From NCBI RefSeq assembly GCF_019578655.1, contig NC_063262.1, positions 22,265,582 to 22,329,581 of the forward strand: a stretch of DNA of 64,000 bases. The letters run 5' to 3'. The notes beneath the pieces were generated by a model, which was not told the origin of the DNA, did not search any database, and worked only from the letters and a program-made list of their open reading frames with translations. The position numbers and the translations under genes were made by a program. Positions 49,860 to 61,824 of this stretch are shown piece after piece. Every line of letters begins with the position of its first letter. Within the stretch, counting starts at the first letter, position 1. Source of the stretch: Ricinus communis. Taxonomy: Eukaryota > Streptophyta > Magnoliopsida > Malpighiales > Euphorbiaceae.

Positions 49860-52010
49860 AATTATAAGTATGATGGCGATAATAATAATAATAATGATAT
49901 CGATATTAATGAAAATTAATATAATATTTAATTAGTTTGATTAAATAGAAAATTAGATAAATGATTTATATAAAGGGTAAATTATTTTTTTGTAAATGTC
50001 AGACTCAAATTTTCTCTTAATATGAATATATGAATTAAATATTATATTTGGAAGCTATAAAAATATTCTTATAAAAGAAACTATTTGGAAAATGACAAAT
50101 ATTAATTAGCAAATGGTATTGGATTTAATTGAAAAATAGTCAACAAATTAATTAATTAAGTTAATTTAGTGTTAGAATTAAATTAAAATTATATTTGAAA
50201 AAGAGGTTAAAAGTATAGTTGAATTTAAATGAAAAATATATTGGTTGATATTTTTATAAATAATGGTGTCGTAGGGGCATAAGGATACTTCTTAATTTAA
50301 TATTGAGGTCAAAATAATAATCTTGTATTTTTCTCGAATTTATAATTTAACTCAAAATTAAAGGATTAGGGATTAAATTGAAAGGATAATATCAAGTTTG
50401 AGGGTTTAGTTGATATTTCCAGGGGGTAGTGGTTGATAAGTAAAAATTGAAGGATTTAATGTTGTTATTGTAAGAAAAAGAAGGAAAAGAAAGAAGAGAG
50501 AGGAAGGAGACGAAGGAGAGAGAGGAAGAGCTTGGAGCAGCCTATAATGGCAGTTCAGGGAGGAGTCTCGTCTCAGGTGCGATTGATGTGGACAGCGATG
50601 GAGCAGACACCGGTGAGTGCAGCAGCTGCTCCGGCGACGTCAGGTAGCAGAGAGTGACAAGAATAGGCAGCATCACTTCTTGACACCTTTCATGGTGTTC
50701 TCGATGACCATTGATGGTGTTCTTGGGCTCAAAATGCTCAGCAGGTCCTAGGCTTTTATTTACACCCATCATCCCCCCTTAAGGCTGCCGGATTATCGAG
50801 ATTCGACGAGAAGAGATCATGTAAGGTAGTTCAGTTTTTCTCATTTTTCAGCTAATGTCGTCCTTCTGGTGATCGGAGGATATATTAGGAGCGTATTCAT
50901 CAGAAGCTTTTCAATGGCACCAATTTTGCTTCGATCAGACTAAGTTGGAAAATCAACGGTTAGAAACTGTTCGTGATGTTTCAAAATGATTGGGGGCTGG
51001 ATCAAAAAAATCAGATGTTGGATTCTTTCTTTGCATATTATTTTGAGTACATAGATGCGTTCGGATGGTCAATCGGACTCCGGTGGCCGGAGGCGAGTCG
51101 ACTGACTTATCAAGCGTCTAGATAAATTCTTTAACATGTTAATGTTCGAAATTGTTAATTAAACACTATATTGGTATTAATTGGAGAAAAATGAATTAAT
51201 GCAAGTATTTTTAGAGAAATTTAAGTGTGTTATTATAATTAAGTAAAAAATCGAGCAATATGTTAAATTTTAAAAAAGTTTTATTATTAGTTGTTTTATA
51301 ATATTAGAAATGTGAAGCTAATTAATTAAAATAAATAAATTAGTGGATCCTAAAGCGATAGTCAAAAATTCCAATAATTAATTAAATATATGAAATTAAA
51401 GTTTTAATTAAGTAATCAGTCTATAATTAAATTTGATTGTATTATTAGTAAATAAATGATAAATGATAGAATAATATTATATTTTGGATAGAATGAATAA
51501 ATAGAGTAAAAAGTTTATATATAAATGATTAGAGAAAATAAGTAAGATTAATATTAGCTATATGATAAATAATGTTGATTGGTGTAAGTAATTAGTTTAG
51601 GTATGATGTATAATTTGTGAGGTAGATTGGTTATAAATTTTAATTATTCAAGGTTAATTATAATGACCAGTAAATAAATATTTATATTGGAAAATAAATT
51701 AATAGAAATAATTATTATTATAAATCTATTGATCAGTATAGAGGGAAATAATTATAATGAAAATTTATATGATAGACAATACTTAGACAGGATAAAAATA
51801 ATTATCAACGGTTATCATGATAAATTTCTTTGAGTATAGAGAGATTTAATTTAATAAAATTAATTTATGGAGATCTGGGATGGAAATTTTTGTAGATTGT
51901 GTCGTGTAAATTTTCTTGCAAGACTTGGACCCATTTTAACGATGGGGATTAGTCCGTTTTATAGGGAAAGTGCTGTCGAATTTTCGGTAGAATTAATTAA
52001 TTGAAGTAGA
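49860..52010 (+). mobile_element. Tekay-like LTR fragment in plus orientation (inverted partner of 53230-54975)
   Basis: It matches the complement of 53230-54975 over about 1.7 kb with indels. Shared blocks include AATATGAATATATGAATTAA, TTAGCAAATGGTATTG, a purine-rich AGAGAGGAAG stretch, GGCGAGTCGAC... CAAGCGTCTAG and ATTTTCGGTAGAATT. No retrotransposon coding domain is present. Confidence 0.65.
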
Positions 52011-52099
52011 TAGATAATGTCATATGATCTGATCTGTGGACCCGTGACCAGCACTAGGAATTGGTAGGCTTAAGGCCACCAAATCCCGTAGTAAGCATG

Positions 52100-54975
52100 A
52101 CTATTCACTAACTCAATCAAATTGAAATCCGAACTCAATCTAAAACACTTTTTCCACAATTAATCTTAAATCAACGGGTACTATAAATTAAATTTGGTTC
52201 GCCAGTATAATTAGACGAAACTTGAATTCATATAAAATTATAAACTGGTAAGTCTAAAATTTCTATTACGGAAAATCTAAAATTTTATAAGTCAAACATA
52301 CCAAAATCAATTACATCAATCCGATGATGAAGGAATCTGGCTACTAGATAAAAACTGCGGGAAGACTAAAAATCACCTGAAAAACAGTGAAATTGAGATT
52401 GTCATATATCCCAAAAATGAATATAAACACTACAATAAAATATTTGCTTAATTTAAAATAAAAATACATGTCATGCTATGGTTCTGCAAAATAAAATAAA
52501 ATAAATCTTTATTTCATACCACGAGATGGAGTACCTCAGTAGAACCCTAATCCCAACACTAACATCTCAACTCTCTCATTCCAACAGAACTGGCGCCCAG
52601 AGAGTGAAGCTCGACCGGAGTCCTTAACTCCAGTCCGGTCACTTAATTATCACTATTAGTCTTAGCCTTTTGGCTCTCTTACTCCAATAAGACTGGTGCC
52701 TAGTGAGCGAAGCTCGACTAGGGTCCCTTAAGTCCAGTCTGGTCACTTAGGTTTCTAAATAAGCTAGCGCCCATAGAGCAATGCTCGACTAGGGACCTTT
52801 ACTCCGGCAAACTCATTTTACACAGCCCAGAGAGCAATGCTCGACCAGTGCAAGTCCTAAATTTACCTTTTTAAATTTACCCTTTTTACTATCTGTCTCA
52901 GATTCTTACCGGTACGCAGCGGTTCTGATGCAACCCATCAAGTGATATGTTCTACTACCGCCCCATCCCGAGTCAATTCGTAATCAATAAAATCAGAAAA
53001 TGAAACATATATAAATAGTGATTAAATAAATAATTAAAATATTAAATCATGTAATCAGAATTATTTCATAAAATTCCAGCATTGACACATGTATACAGAT
53101 ATATGACTTTAACTCACAGCTTTGACGACCTCCTAGCTCTGCTCCGATGCCTCGCGTGGAGCGAGTCGAACTGACAGATTTATCTAATCATAGGAACAAT
53201 TAAATCAGAAAAAGTAAAACATTTGATAATTAACCCTGGGCCTAGATTCCTAGGAGTGACTGTCTAAAAGATTTTGACTCGGGTAAATTCTACCGAAAAT
53301 CCGATAGAACCTCCCCTAAATACGGACGTCTACCCCCCATATTACTGGTCCAAGATCTACCAAAAAAACACTTCAATTATTCCAACAATTTATTTAACGG
53401 GAATCGGGCCACTATACTACATTATTTTTCTCGACTCCGCCACACAACACAAATCACGATTATTAGTAGACGGTCAGATAAACTATTTATTTTAACTAAT
53501 AAACCTAACATAATTTTTACAATATTCAACAAAATAATTAAATACATAACTTTTTATCAATGAACTCTAAAATCTACAGGCTAGAAATTTACCGAGACGC
53601 TTGATCACTCGGTCGACTCGCCTCTACCCGTCAGAGTCCGATCGACGATCCGAGCGCACCTACAGACTCGAGATGACACGCTGATGATGATCCCAGCTTC
53701 TGATCTTCCGATCCAATCCCCGATCATTCGAAGAAATTTACGAACGATCTAAGTCGTTGATTTTCAAATGGAGTTTGATCGTCACAAAACTGGTGCCATT
53801 GGAAAGCTTGAGCTGAGGGGAGTCCGGATATGTCCTCTGATCAGCCAAAGCTAGTCGGAGCTCGCCGAAAAAGCCTGAATACTCGGCTGCCATCACCTTG
53901 CCAGAACTTCTTCCTCCGGCCACCAAAGCCGACGCCGCTACTCCTAAAAGGAAGCCCTCAACTCACCGGCCTTTTGAGACCAAAATCGCCATCGTTGGCC
54001 GCCAGGAACGCCCGAAATGCCGCCAGAAAGTCGTTGCCTTCCTTCTCGTGATTTCCACCATCGCCGCCTGTTGGAGCCGCTATCGTCGCACTCGCCGGCC
54101 TCCACGATGCTTTCAGCCAGCTTTGCGCGCCTCGACGGTCAGCCACCACCGACTGGACGATGCAGCCGACGCCACCTCTCCTTCCTCTCCCTCTTCCCCG
54201 ACGCTCTTCTCTTTTTCTTTTTCTCCACATCGATTTTTAGTCCGTGAACGTTTTTTGTTTACCATTTAGTCCCTCAACTTTTTTAATTACTAACAAATTC
54301 GCCCTGTAAATTTTCTGATTAACCCTTAAAATTTTCTTTAGCTTCAATTAAGCTCCTAACTATTTAATTTTGGCCAAGTTACAATTATTGAAAATAGAGA
54401 ATTACTTATTTACCCTTGCTTTTAAATATAAAATTACCAAAATACCCTTACCGACACACTTAATTATAAAAATACTAACCATACAAATTTTCATTAAAAC
54501 CCCAAATTAATAAAATTATATTCTTAATCCTTATTCCAAAATTAATTATCAATTTAACCCTAACACTTAATTAATTAAATTAATTAATTTGCTAAATATT
54601 TTTCAATTAAAATCAATACCATTTGCTAATTAAAACTTATCATTCCCCAATAAATTCTTTATAAAAATATTATTTACTATTCTTTTCATGACTTTCAAAT
54701 ATAGAAATTAATTCATATATTCATATTGGGAAAAATTAAATGACCAAAAAATATAATTTATTTTCTAAAGAATTTACACAATTAATTTCTTAAAAATCAA
54801 ATTAATTAGATATAGAAAATAACTCCCTTATTTTGTCTAGCATTAAAATTCTATTTAGTTCATCCCAATTAAACTAATTAAAAAATAAAATAATATTAAT
54901 TTAAATAAAAACTTATTTTTTAGTTATTACTAATATTATTATTATTAAAATAAAAATTACGGGTATTACAGATAA
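52100..54975 (-). mobile_element. Tekay-like LTR (solo or truncated), minus strand
   Basis: On the minus strand it begins TGTAATACCCGTAATTTTTA at 54975, a typical terminus of Ty3/gypsy chromovirus LTRs. It then runs through an AT-rich part, a GC-rich part (53600-54230), AAGCTGTGAGTTAAAG (about 53110) and the repeated GCTCGACC block (52560-52860). The size of about 2.9 kb fits the long LTRs of the Tekay/Del group. No pol or gag was found beside it. ORFs in the GC-rich part are not genes. Confidence 0.55.
52560..52860. repeat. Imperfect tandem units with an AGAGNGNANGCTCGACNNGG core
   Basis: Four units of about 60-100 bp repeat the order: TCCAATAAGACTGG-type start, CCCAGAGAGC, AAGCTCGAC, and CCAGTC(T/C)GGTCACTTA. 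A related set of three is at 49450-49625. Confidence 0.7.
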
Positions 54976-55249
54976 TATATAGAATTATGCTAAAATAAGA
55001 TTATAGCTTATACTGTCTATGGGACAATGGTTAGCATACACATAATCTTTGGGGCATATGCTAGGTGGTGCCTTTTGGGAGCATATTATCTACGCGCATA
55101 TGACTAGTTATTTGTACTTTAGGCTGCCAAGTGAGACGTCTTTGCGCCCAAAGTTGCCAGAGATCAATAGGGTGCATTTATGAGCATATATTATTTTTGA
55201 CGAAATTATTTATTTTATTGTTACCGTTTTTTCTTGGTATGATGTCGGA

Positions 55250-55720
55250 ATTTAAATTAGTAGCGGAAATTTGTCCAGATGAAATCAAGATTATACAGTT
55301 AATTGATTTTAGACTAAAAGAGTATTTGCAGTTTCAGATATATATAGAAGTGATTATTATTTATATAGTTTTATAAAAATTTAATGTCTAGTTAGAATTA
55401 TTTTATCAAATATTTATATTCAAAATTTTAGCAATATTTTTCTTCAGCAGAAAAATATTCAAGAACAGTATAGTATTGTATGTATTTTAATATAAATCCT
55501 TGTTTGTTCCTTTTTATTATTTATTTAATTTCTCACTGAGTTTTACTCATTTTTATTTTTTTTCCACTAATGTTATGTAGGATGTTAAGGGTCAGATCAT
55601 ATTAGAAGTCACGCAGTTAGAGTTTTGAATTGCTAGACTCCACGGTCCGGAAAAATGAAGATAGAAAATTAGATAATTAGGCCCAGTTTGAGTATGACCG
55701 TTTCAAATTAGACTTGAATT
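55250..55720 (+). mobile_element. 3' part of a Ty3/gypsy LTR
   Basis: The block TCTCACTGAGTTTTACTCAT, then GTTAGAGTTTTGAATTGCTAG and CCACGGTCCGGAAAAATGAA and GGCCCAGTTTGAG, parallels 45985-46160. No coding domains. It abuts the start of duplication copy B. Confidence 0.5.
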
Positions 55721-56255
55721 TCAATTTTAAAACCTTTATTTTTCAAAAAAATCAACATAAAACAGGTTATCTAAATTTATCCTACACCAAGGAGTCAATT
55801 TGAATGTTAACTCTGCTAAATGTGTTTTTCCTCCAAGTTTTGGGATACAGTTCTGTATTGCTATATGAGGAAATTGTAATTGAAGGTTTTATTAATCTGT
55901 GATGTTTTACAAGTTGAAATTCTGAGATTATATGCATATGAATGTTCTATTATATACAAGATGGAGTATAACGGTCTTCTTGCTATCAGTAGCTTCCCTA
56001 TGCTCTATGTCAACGTCTCTTTCTAGGTTGGGAAAGGTGGAAGCGACCTTTCTTCCTTAGGGAAGGAAGAAAGGTTGCTCCTTTTCTCTATTTTTAGGCC
56101 TATGATGATCTGTCATGAGGCCTTGACCTTCAGTCCTTAACTGTTTGTCCGTGTTGTCTTATTTCTGTTTTTGTTCTTCAACACTCCCCCTCAAGATGGG
56201 TTCGAACAATTGATAGAACCCATTTTGCTAAGAAGGTTTTGATTATTTGTTTTGT

Positions 56256-56921
56256 CTAGGGCCTTCGTAAAGATATCCACCAATTGTTCATGGCTCCTGA
56301 TGAATGGGGTTTCAATTTTCCCAGATTGGACTTTTCCCTTATGAAATGGCAGTCCACTTTAATGTGTTTGGTTCGTTTGTGAAAAACAGGGTTTGATGCA
56401 ATGTGCCTGGCTGCTTGATTATCGCAGTACATTTTCATCGGGCCTTTGCATCCTATTTTCATGTCAGTGAGCACTTGTTTGATCCAAATGAGCTCGCTGG
56501 CTGTTGACACCATTGCTCGATATTCTGCTTTTGCACTTGATCTTGCGGTTACAGTTTATTTTTTGCTTTTCCATGTTACTAAGTTTCCTCCCACGAAGAT
56601 GTAGAATCTAGAAGTCAATTTTCTGTCACAGCTTCCAGCCCAATCTGCATCAGAAAAACCAACTATAGTATTAGCATTGTTATTATTTTTCATCCAAATA
56701 CCTTGACCTGGGGTGCCCTTGAGATATCTAAGGATTCTATCGATAACGTCCAGATGACTGGTACGGGGAGCATGCATAAATCGGCTTACCATACTTACAA
56801 CGTAGGCAATATCAGGTCTAATGACGGTTAGATATATTAATTTTCCTACTAGGCGCTGATAATTACCTATGTTATCTAAAGGTTCGCCATCTTCCAAATT
56901 AAGTTTGGTTTTAGTCTCCAT
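56256..56921 (-). pseudogene. Copia RNase H region (broken)
   Basis: The frame 56921-56556 includes YQRLVGKLIYLTVIRPDIAY, RILRYLKGTPGQGIW and FSDADWAGS, the start of RNase H. After a break, 56513-56256 continues with ELIWIKQVL, MYCDNQAARHIASNP and HIKVDCHFIREK, the usual copia RNase H C-terminus. The 3' LTR follows within 70 bases. Confidence 0.85.
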
Positions 56922-57047
56922 TGGGGTATTTATTGGTTTTACTCCTATTTTTCATGTTTCCTTTAATAGGTCAAGAACATACTTTATTTGAGACAGAAAT
57001 AGGCCTTTATGTGATTTGGCTATTTTTATCCCAAGGAAGTATGAAAG

Positions 57048-58196
57048 TTAACCTAAATCTTTGATATCAAATTCTCCTTTTAGTTCTAGCTTAACCTTTT
57101 CAATTTCCTCATTATTGTTACCAGTTATAATAATGTCATCGACATAAATGAGAATAATAATAGTGCATGTGTGAGTGTGTTTTACAAACATAGAAGAATC
57201 AGAAACACATTTATTAAAATTGATGTTCACTAAAAAATGGCTTAGTTTGGCATACCATGCTCTTGGAGATTGCTTTAATCTATAGATAGCCTTTTTGAGT
57301 TTACATACCAATGAGTGATCTGATGAGGACTTGTGACTTGGAGGAAGAGTCATATAGACTTCTTCGTCTAGTGATCCTTGAAGGAATGCATTTTTCACGT
57401 CTATTTGAAATAGGCTCAAACCTGAATTAGTGGCAATAAATAATAATATGCGAACGGTACGCATTTTGGCAACAGGGGCAAAAGTTTCCTAGTAGTCTAC
57501 CCCATAGGTCTGAGTGAATCCTTTTGCTACTAAACTAGTCTTATATCGTTCAATGGTACCATCACATTTGTACTTTATTTTATATACCCATTTGCACCCT
57601 ACGGGTTTTTTATTTGAAGGCAGAGCGATAACATCCTATATGTCATTCTTCTCTAAGGCTTGAAGCTCTTCCTTCATGGCTTTACACCAATTGGGATTAG
57701 AGTTAGCTTCATAGAAAGATGTGGGCTCGGTGTGAGTTGTGAGACTGCCTAGATATGCCTTATATGAATATGATACAAAATTATAATGAATAAAGCATTG
57801 AATGGGATACGACACCTTGTGGGACATATAGTCCCTTAGCCTGGCAGGTGATCTGGTTGGTCGAGACGATCTTCGCAAGGCAATTTCTTCCTCTTGTGGC
57901 TTATTTTCTCCCCCTAAAGAAGTTGCCTCGGGAGTGACGTATTCTCCCCCTGAAGAGGTGGTCGCGGAAGTGGTCTCTGAAAGTGGCTCCCTCTTTGATG
58001 GAGTACCATGTATTGGACTGTTAAAAGAAGAGTTATATAGAAATAATAAAGTAGGAGGCCCATAATTTTGAGTTGGGTCATGTATGAAGTAAGGTGTACT
58101 TTCATCAAATGTCACATCCTGAGAAATATAGATCTTGTGAGTGGAAGGATCATAGCATTTATAACCCTTTTTTTCATAGGAATATCCTAGGAACAT
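57048..58196 (-). pseudogene. Copia reverse transcriptase region (broken)
   Basis: The first frame (58196-57636) carries the integrase C-terminal/linker with MFLGYSYEKKGYKC and ends at the RT entry (WCKAMKEELQALEKN). After about 170 broken bases, the second frame (57464-57048) holds RT core motifs FQIDVKNAFLQG, LKKAIYRLKQSPRAWY and the catalytic YVDD (residues 107-110 of that frame). At least one stop or frameshift separates the halves. Confidence 0.88.
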
Positions 58197-58274
58197 AGTT
58201 TTGACTGAACTCTTATCGAATTTGTGGTGACGTCTAATGTGGACAAAGGTAGTGCAACCAAAAACTCGAATGTG

Positions 58275-59217
58275 TCATAATTCTATCTTTCTCCCTTTGA
58301 GAATTTCTAGAGGACTAAGATTTTTGAGTTTGGTGTTGGGTAGTCTGTTGATGAGATATGCAGCGGTTAGGAGGGCATCTGACCAAAAAACATGTGGGAC
58401 ATGATTTTGAAAGAGAAGGGATCGTGTGACTTCAAGGAGATGCCTGTTTTTTCTTTCAGAAATCTTGTTTTGTTCGAGAGTATGAATGCAGGTGGTTTGA
58501 TGCAAAATTCCCCTTTTTGAAAAAAAATTAGAAAAATTTTTATTTATGTTTTCAGTGCCATTATCCGGGAGAAAAAATTTAATTTTAGCATTATACTGAT
58601 TTTGTATAAACTTAAAAAAGTTTTAAAAACGGGTAAAGACCTCGGTTTTTCATTTTAACAAATAAATCCAAGTAGTGCGGGAGTAGTCACCAATGAATAT
58701 AACAAAATATCTGTAGTGATTGTATGAAGTGACGGGGGCAGGTCCCCAAACATCTGAGTGAATTAAGTCAAACATATTGTCAGATATAGTAGAGGATACA
58801 GGAAAAGGTAATCTAGTCTGCTTAGCAAATTTGCAATTGTCACAACAACTAGAATTTAATTTGAAACAAAAAGCTGGTTTAAGATTTATTGGACAGTTGC
58901 CCAAACTGCCGATGCATCAACATTCATTGATTGGCTGGGCTAGTCGAGATAAGACATTTGTTGGTGGGGTTTGTGAGATAATACAGGCCATTTTCAAAAC
59001 GACCCTCACCAATCGTCTTCCTTGTGATTCGATTCTGAAACAACACCGTAGTAGGTGAGAATATAACATTACAATTTAAAGTTCTAGTTATCTTACCGAC
59101 ATATAGTAAATTAGATTTAAAATCTGGTAAGAAGAGAATATCATGTATATTATTATGCAATAAGTTTAAGGAGCCAAAACTAGAGATTTTAGCTTGATCT
59201 CCGTTGGCAATGATCAC
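58275..59217 (-). pseudogene. Copia integrase region (broken)
   Basis: Three frames in order: a protease/GAG-pre-integrase part (ILFLPDFKSNLLYVGKIT, 59217-58924); the zinc-type CDNCKFAKQTR and integrase core start DLIHSDVWGP with GDYSRTTWIYLLK (58904-58650); and the core end KISERKNRHLLEVTRSLL with AAYLINRLPN (58505-58275). A frameshift and stops separate them. The catalytic D of the core is present in HSDVWGP; the mid-core segment is damaged. Confidence 0.85.
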
Positions 59218-60152
59218 ATGTTGGGAATCAGTGGGTACAAAATTTTATAATTTTGTGGCATCCCATGTCATATGATCAGTTGCACCGGAGTCGATGATCC
59301 AATTTTGAGAAGCTTTTAAGGAATTTGTGTAATTTTTAGATACCAAACCTGACCCACATGGGTTGCTGGAGCTGAGTAATATACTGGAGTTGAGTAAGTA
59401 ATTGGGAAAGTTGGGAATTGTCTATTGGGTCGGATCCGGGTCGGGTCTGCTGAACAAAACGGGTCGAATCCGGGTCAACCCACTTGATGGAGTCGGGTCA
59501 GGTCGGGTCGCTGGAGCCGGTCAGTAGTATGTGTTGGAGTCGGGCCGGATTGAATTAAAAGAATCCGACCCGCTACTCATCTCTCGACCCGATCCAGGCG
59601 CCTCATCATAACCCTTAGGGTTAGATGAGTGAGCGACGCCTAAGCCGCCAAATGTCCTCCTTTCTTCTTTCTCTAGTCTCCTCATGCTTCTTCCTCTCTC
59701 AACCCTACTGGGACTCGCCCGCAAATGAGGATGGAGATGCCAACAGCGGTCCTGAGAGTGCCCCTACTTCTTACAATGGTCACACCTCTCGACGCTGATA
59801 GGTGCTCCTCTTACTCGAGCCGTCTCGCGAGGATTTAAGAGGTGGGAGATGTAGGCCTTATTTTCTGTGTCGAAGTTGTTGACTGTACTCATAGTCGCGC
59901 GTCTAGTCTCTTCCTGCTAAATGATGGCTATGACGGCGTCGATTGTGAGGAGGTTACTTGACAGTAGAATCTGCGATCTCAAAGCTTCATATCTCGAATC
60001 TAACCCCCTAGGTAAGTATACACCAAATCTTGCTATGCTCTTCTTCTTGCCTCTTATGAGTCGGTTGTCGGTGGGAGATAACTTTATAGTTCTTCCCATC
60101 TGGTCAGTATCTCAGTTGAGTAACTTGTGCTTGTCCGAGTCCCTTATTTGAT

Positions 60153-60524
60153 CTATGCCAGTTCTTGCTTTAAATTAAAGATGTGAGCATAATTTTGCTC
60201 ATGGCCATATAGGCCTTTCATCTTGTTCCATATAGCCTGTGAGGATTCCAGTAGCATGCAAAATCTGGCTATCTGAGGCTCCATAGTATTTGTAAGTAGT
60301 GACATGACCATATGGTCTATCGTCTGCCACTCCTCTATTGCTTCCATTTCTTCTTTGGTTGGTTGATTCAGATTGATTGGTTGTGGCTTGCTTCGGGTTC
60401 CTGTGATGAACCTTAATTTTTTCTTGCCACTTAGGCTGATGTAAACTAATCTCAACCATTCAAAATAATTTTGATTGCCTTTTAACACAGTGTTGGTTAA
60501 TTTTGTGATATCACTATGAGACAT
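60153..60524 (-). pseudogene. Copia gag N-terminal region
   Basis: A 123-codon frame begins MSHSDITKLTNTVLKGNQNY and contains the W-x-R-L-like block and the WNKMKGLYGHEQN motif typical of copia Gag (UBN2/Retrotran_gag). It lies just inside the 5' LTR, as expected. The downstream gag and zinc-knuckle region (59500-60150) is shifted and disrupted. Confidence 0.8.
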
Positions 60525-61824
60525 AGCGAGAAATTTTTTTTTGTGTTTGTGGTTAGTTTGGATTGGTAGGGAATGATAGGATCAAGCTTACTCTAATACC
60601 ATGAAAAAATTGTAATTGAAGGTTTTATTAATCTGTGATGATTTACAAGTTGAAATTCTGAGATTATATGCATATGAATGTTCTGTTATATACAAGATGG
60701 AGTATAACGGTATTCTTACTATCAGTAGCTTCCCTATGCTCTATGTCAACGTCCCTTTCTAGGTTGGGAAAGGTGAAAGCGACCTTTCTTCCTTAGGAAA
60801 GAAAGATAGCTCATTTTCTCTATTTTTAGGCCTGTGATGATCTGTCTTAAGGTCTTGACCTTCACTCCTTAACTGGTAGTCCTTATTGGCTTATTTATGT
60901 TTTTGTTCTTCAACACCATCACAAAATGGTATATGAGTTTGTTACGTAAGTTTTGCTGGTTCAGGAAGTTAATACTCATTAATTTTCTACTCAACATTTT
61001 CACTTTTATTAGAACTCTCCTTTTCTTGATTTGCAAATGGGATTTGGAATTGTCCTCTAATCTCTGCTTTTAATTAAAAAATATTTGTTGTCTCCCCCCT
61101 CTCCCTCTCCCCCTCTACGCCCCGGGAGAAAGGAATTTGCTTCTTTTTTTTAATCTTTTTTAGCTTAATTACTAAATAAATCGTAAACTTTATACTATTA
61201 ATAATTTTATTCAGTTATTTTAAAATAAATATTTATATTTTAAATTTATTTTTAAAAATATTTTTCAATAACAAATTTCAAAATTTTATAATAAGAAAAA
61301 TTATGTGATAAATCAATTAAACTTACTAATATAAAAATTAGAAAATCAATAAAAAATACTGAGTTAATAAAAATACATATAAAATATATAAAGAATTCAC
61401 ACAAATTAAACTTTTAATGGACATATTGTTAAGTTTAGGATAATTATTTTTCTTTGTCGTACCTATTTCAAACTTAACGCTCTCCTATCTATTTCTTGAC
61501 ATGGCAATTACAATCAGGTGTCTGGTTTTACTTTTAACCAAAATTTTAGCTATTAATTGATGAGCAGTGAGATTAGCTTGTGTGCTACAATTTACATTAT
61601 GGTTCTCAAAGTTATAACTGATTTGACATCTTCAGCCTTCAATTACTAATAACAAATAGAAAACTCATTTATTTTCATTGTAAATGATCCAATCTTGGCA
61701 TACACTAGGGGAAGTTCAGAAACGAGAAAGAACTGGAAAGCATAGAAAAAAGAGGAAAAGAAAATTAAGGTTTGCTGTAACAAATGCATAGCAGAATGAA
61801 TGTATAAGAAGTTGGCCAATTAAA

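Larger units (their letters stand above)
55866..60915 (-). mobile_element. Ty1/copia retrotransposon, degraded, minus strand (about 5.05 kb)
   Basis: The LTRs are 55866-56183 (318 bp) and 60602-60915 (314 bp), about 91-92% identical by eye, TG...CA ended. On the minus strand the primer site TGGTATTAGAG directly follows the 5' LTR (60600-60590), and a polypurine tract, GAGGGGGAG, precedes the 3' LTR (56184-56192). The internal order gag, protease region, integrase, reverse transcriptase, RNase H is that of Ty1/copia. Flanking pentamers CTATA and CCATC are only 3/5 alike. Stops and frameshifts break pol, so the copy is not autonomous now. Confidence 0.92.

Noticed and set aside
53830..54269. 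Overlapping ORFs of 73-123 codons in a GC-rich island, rich in R, P and S
   Set aside because: Frames are open on both strands because of GC-rich LTR sequence. The same stretch recurs, inverted and disrupted, near 50500-50800, and no splice sites or family motifs were seen.
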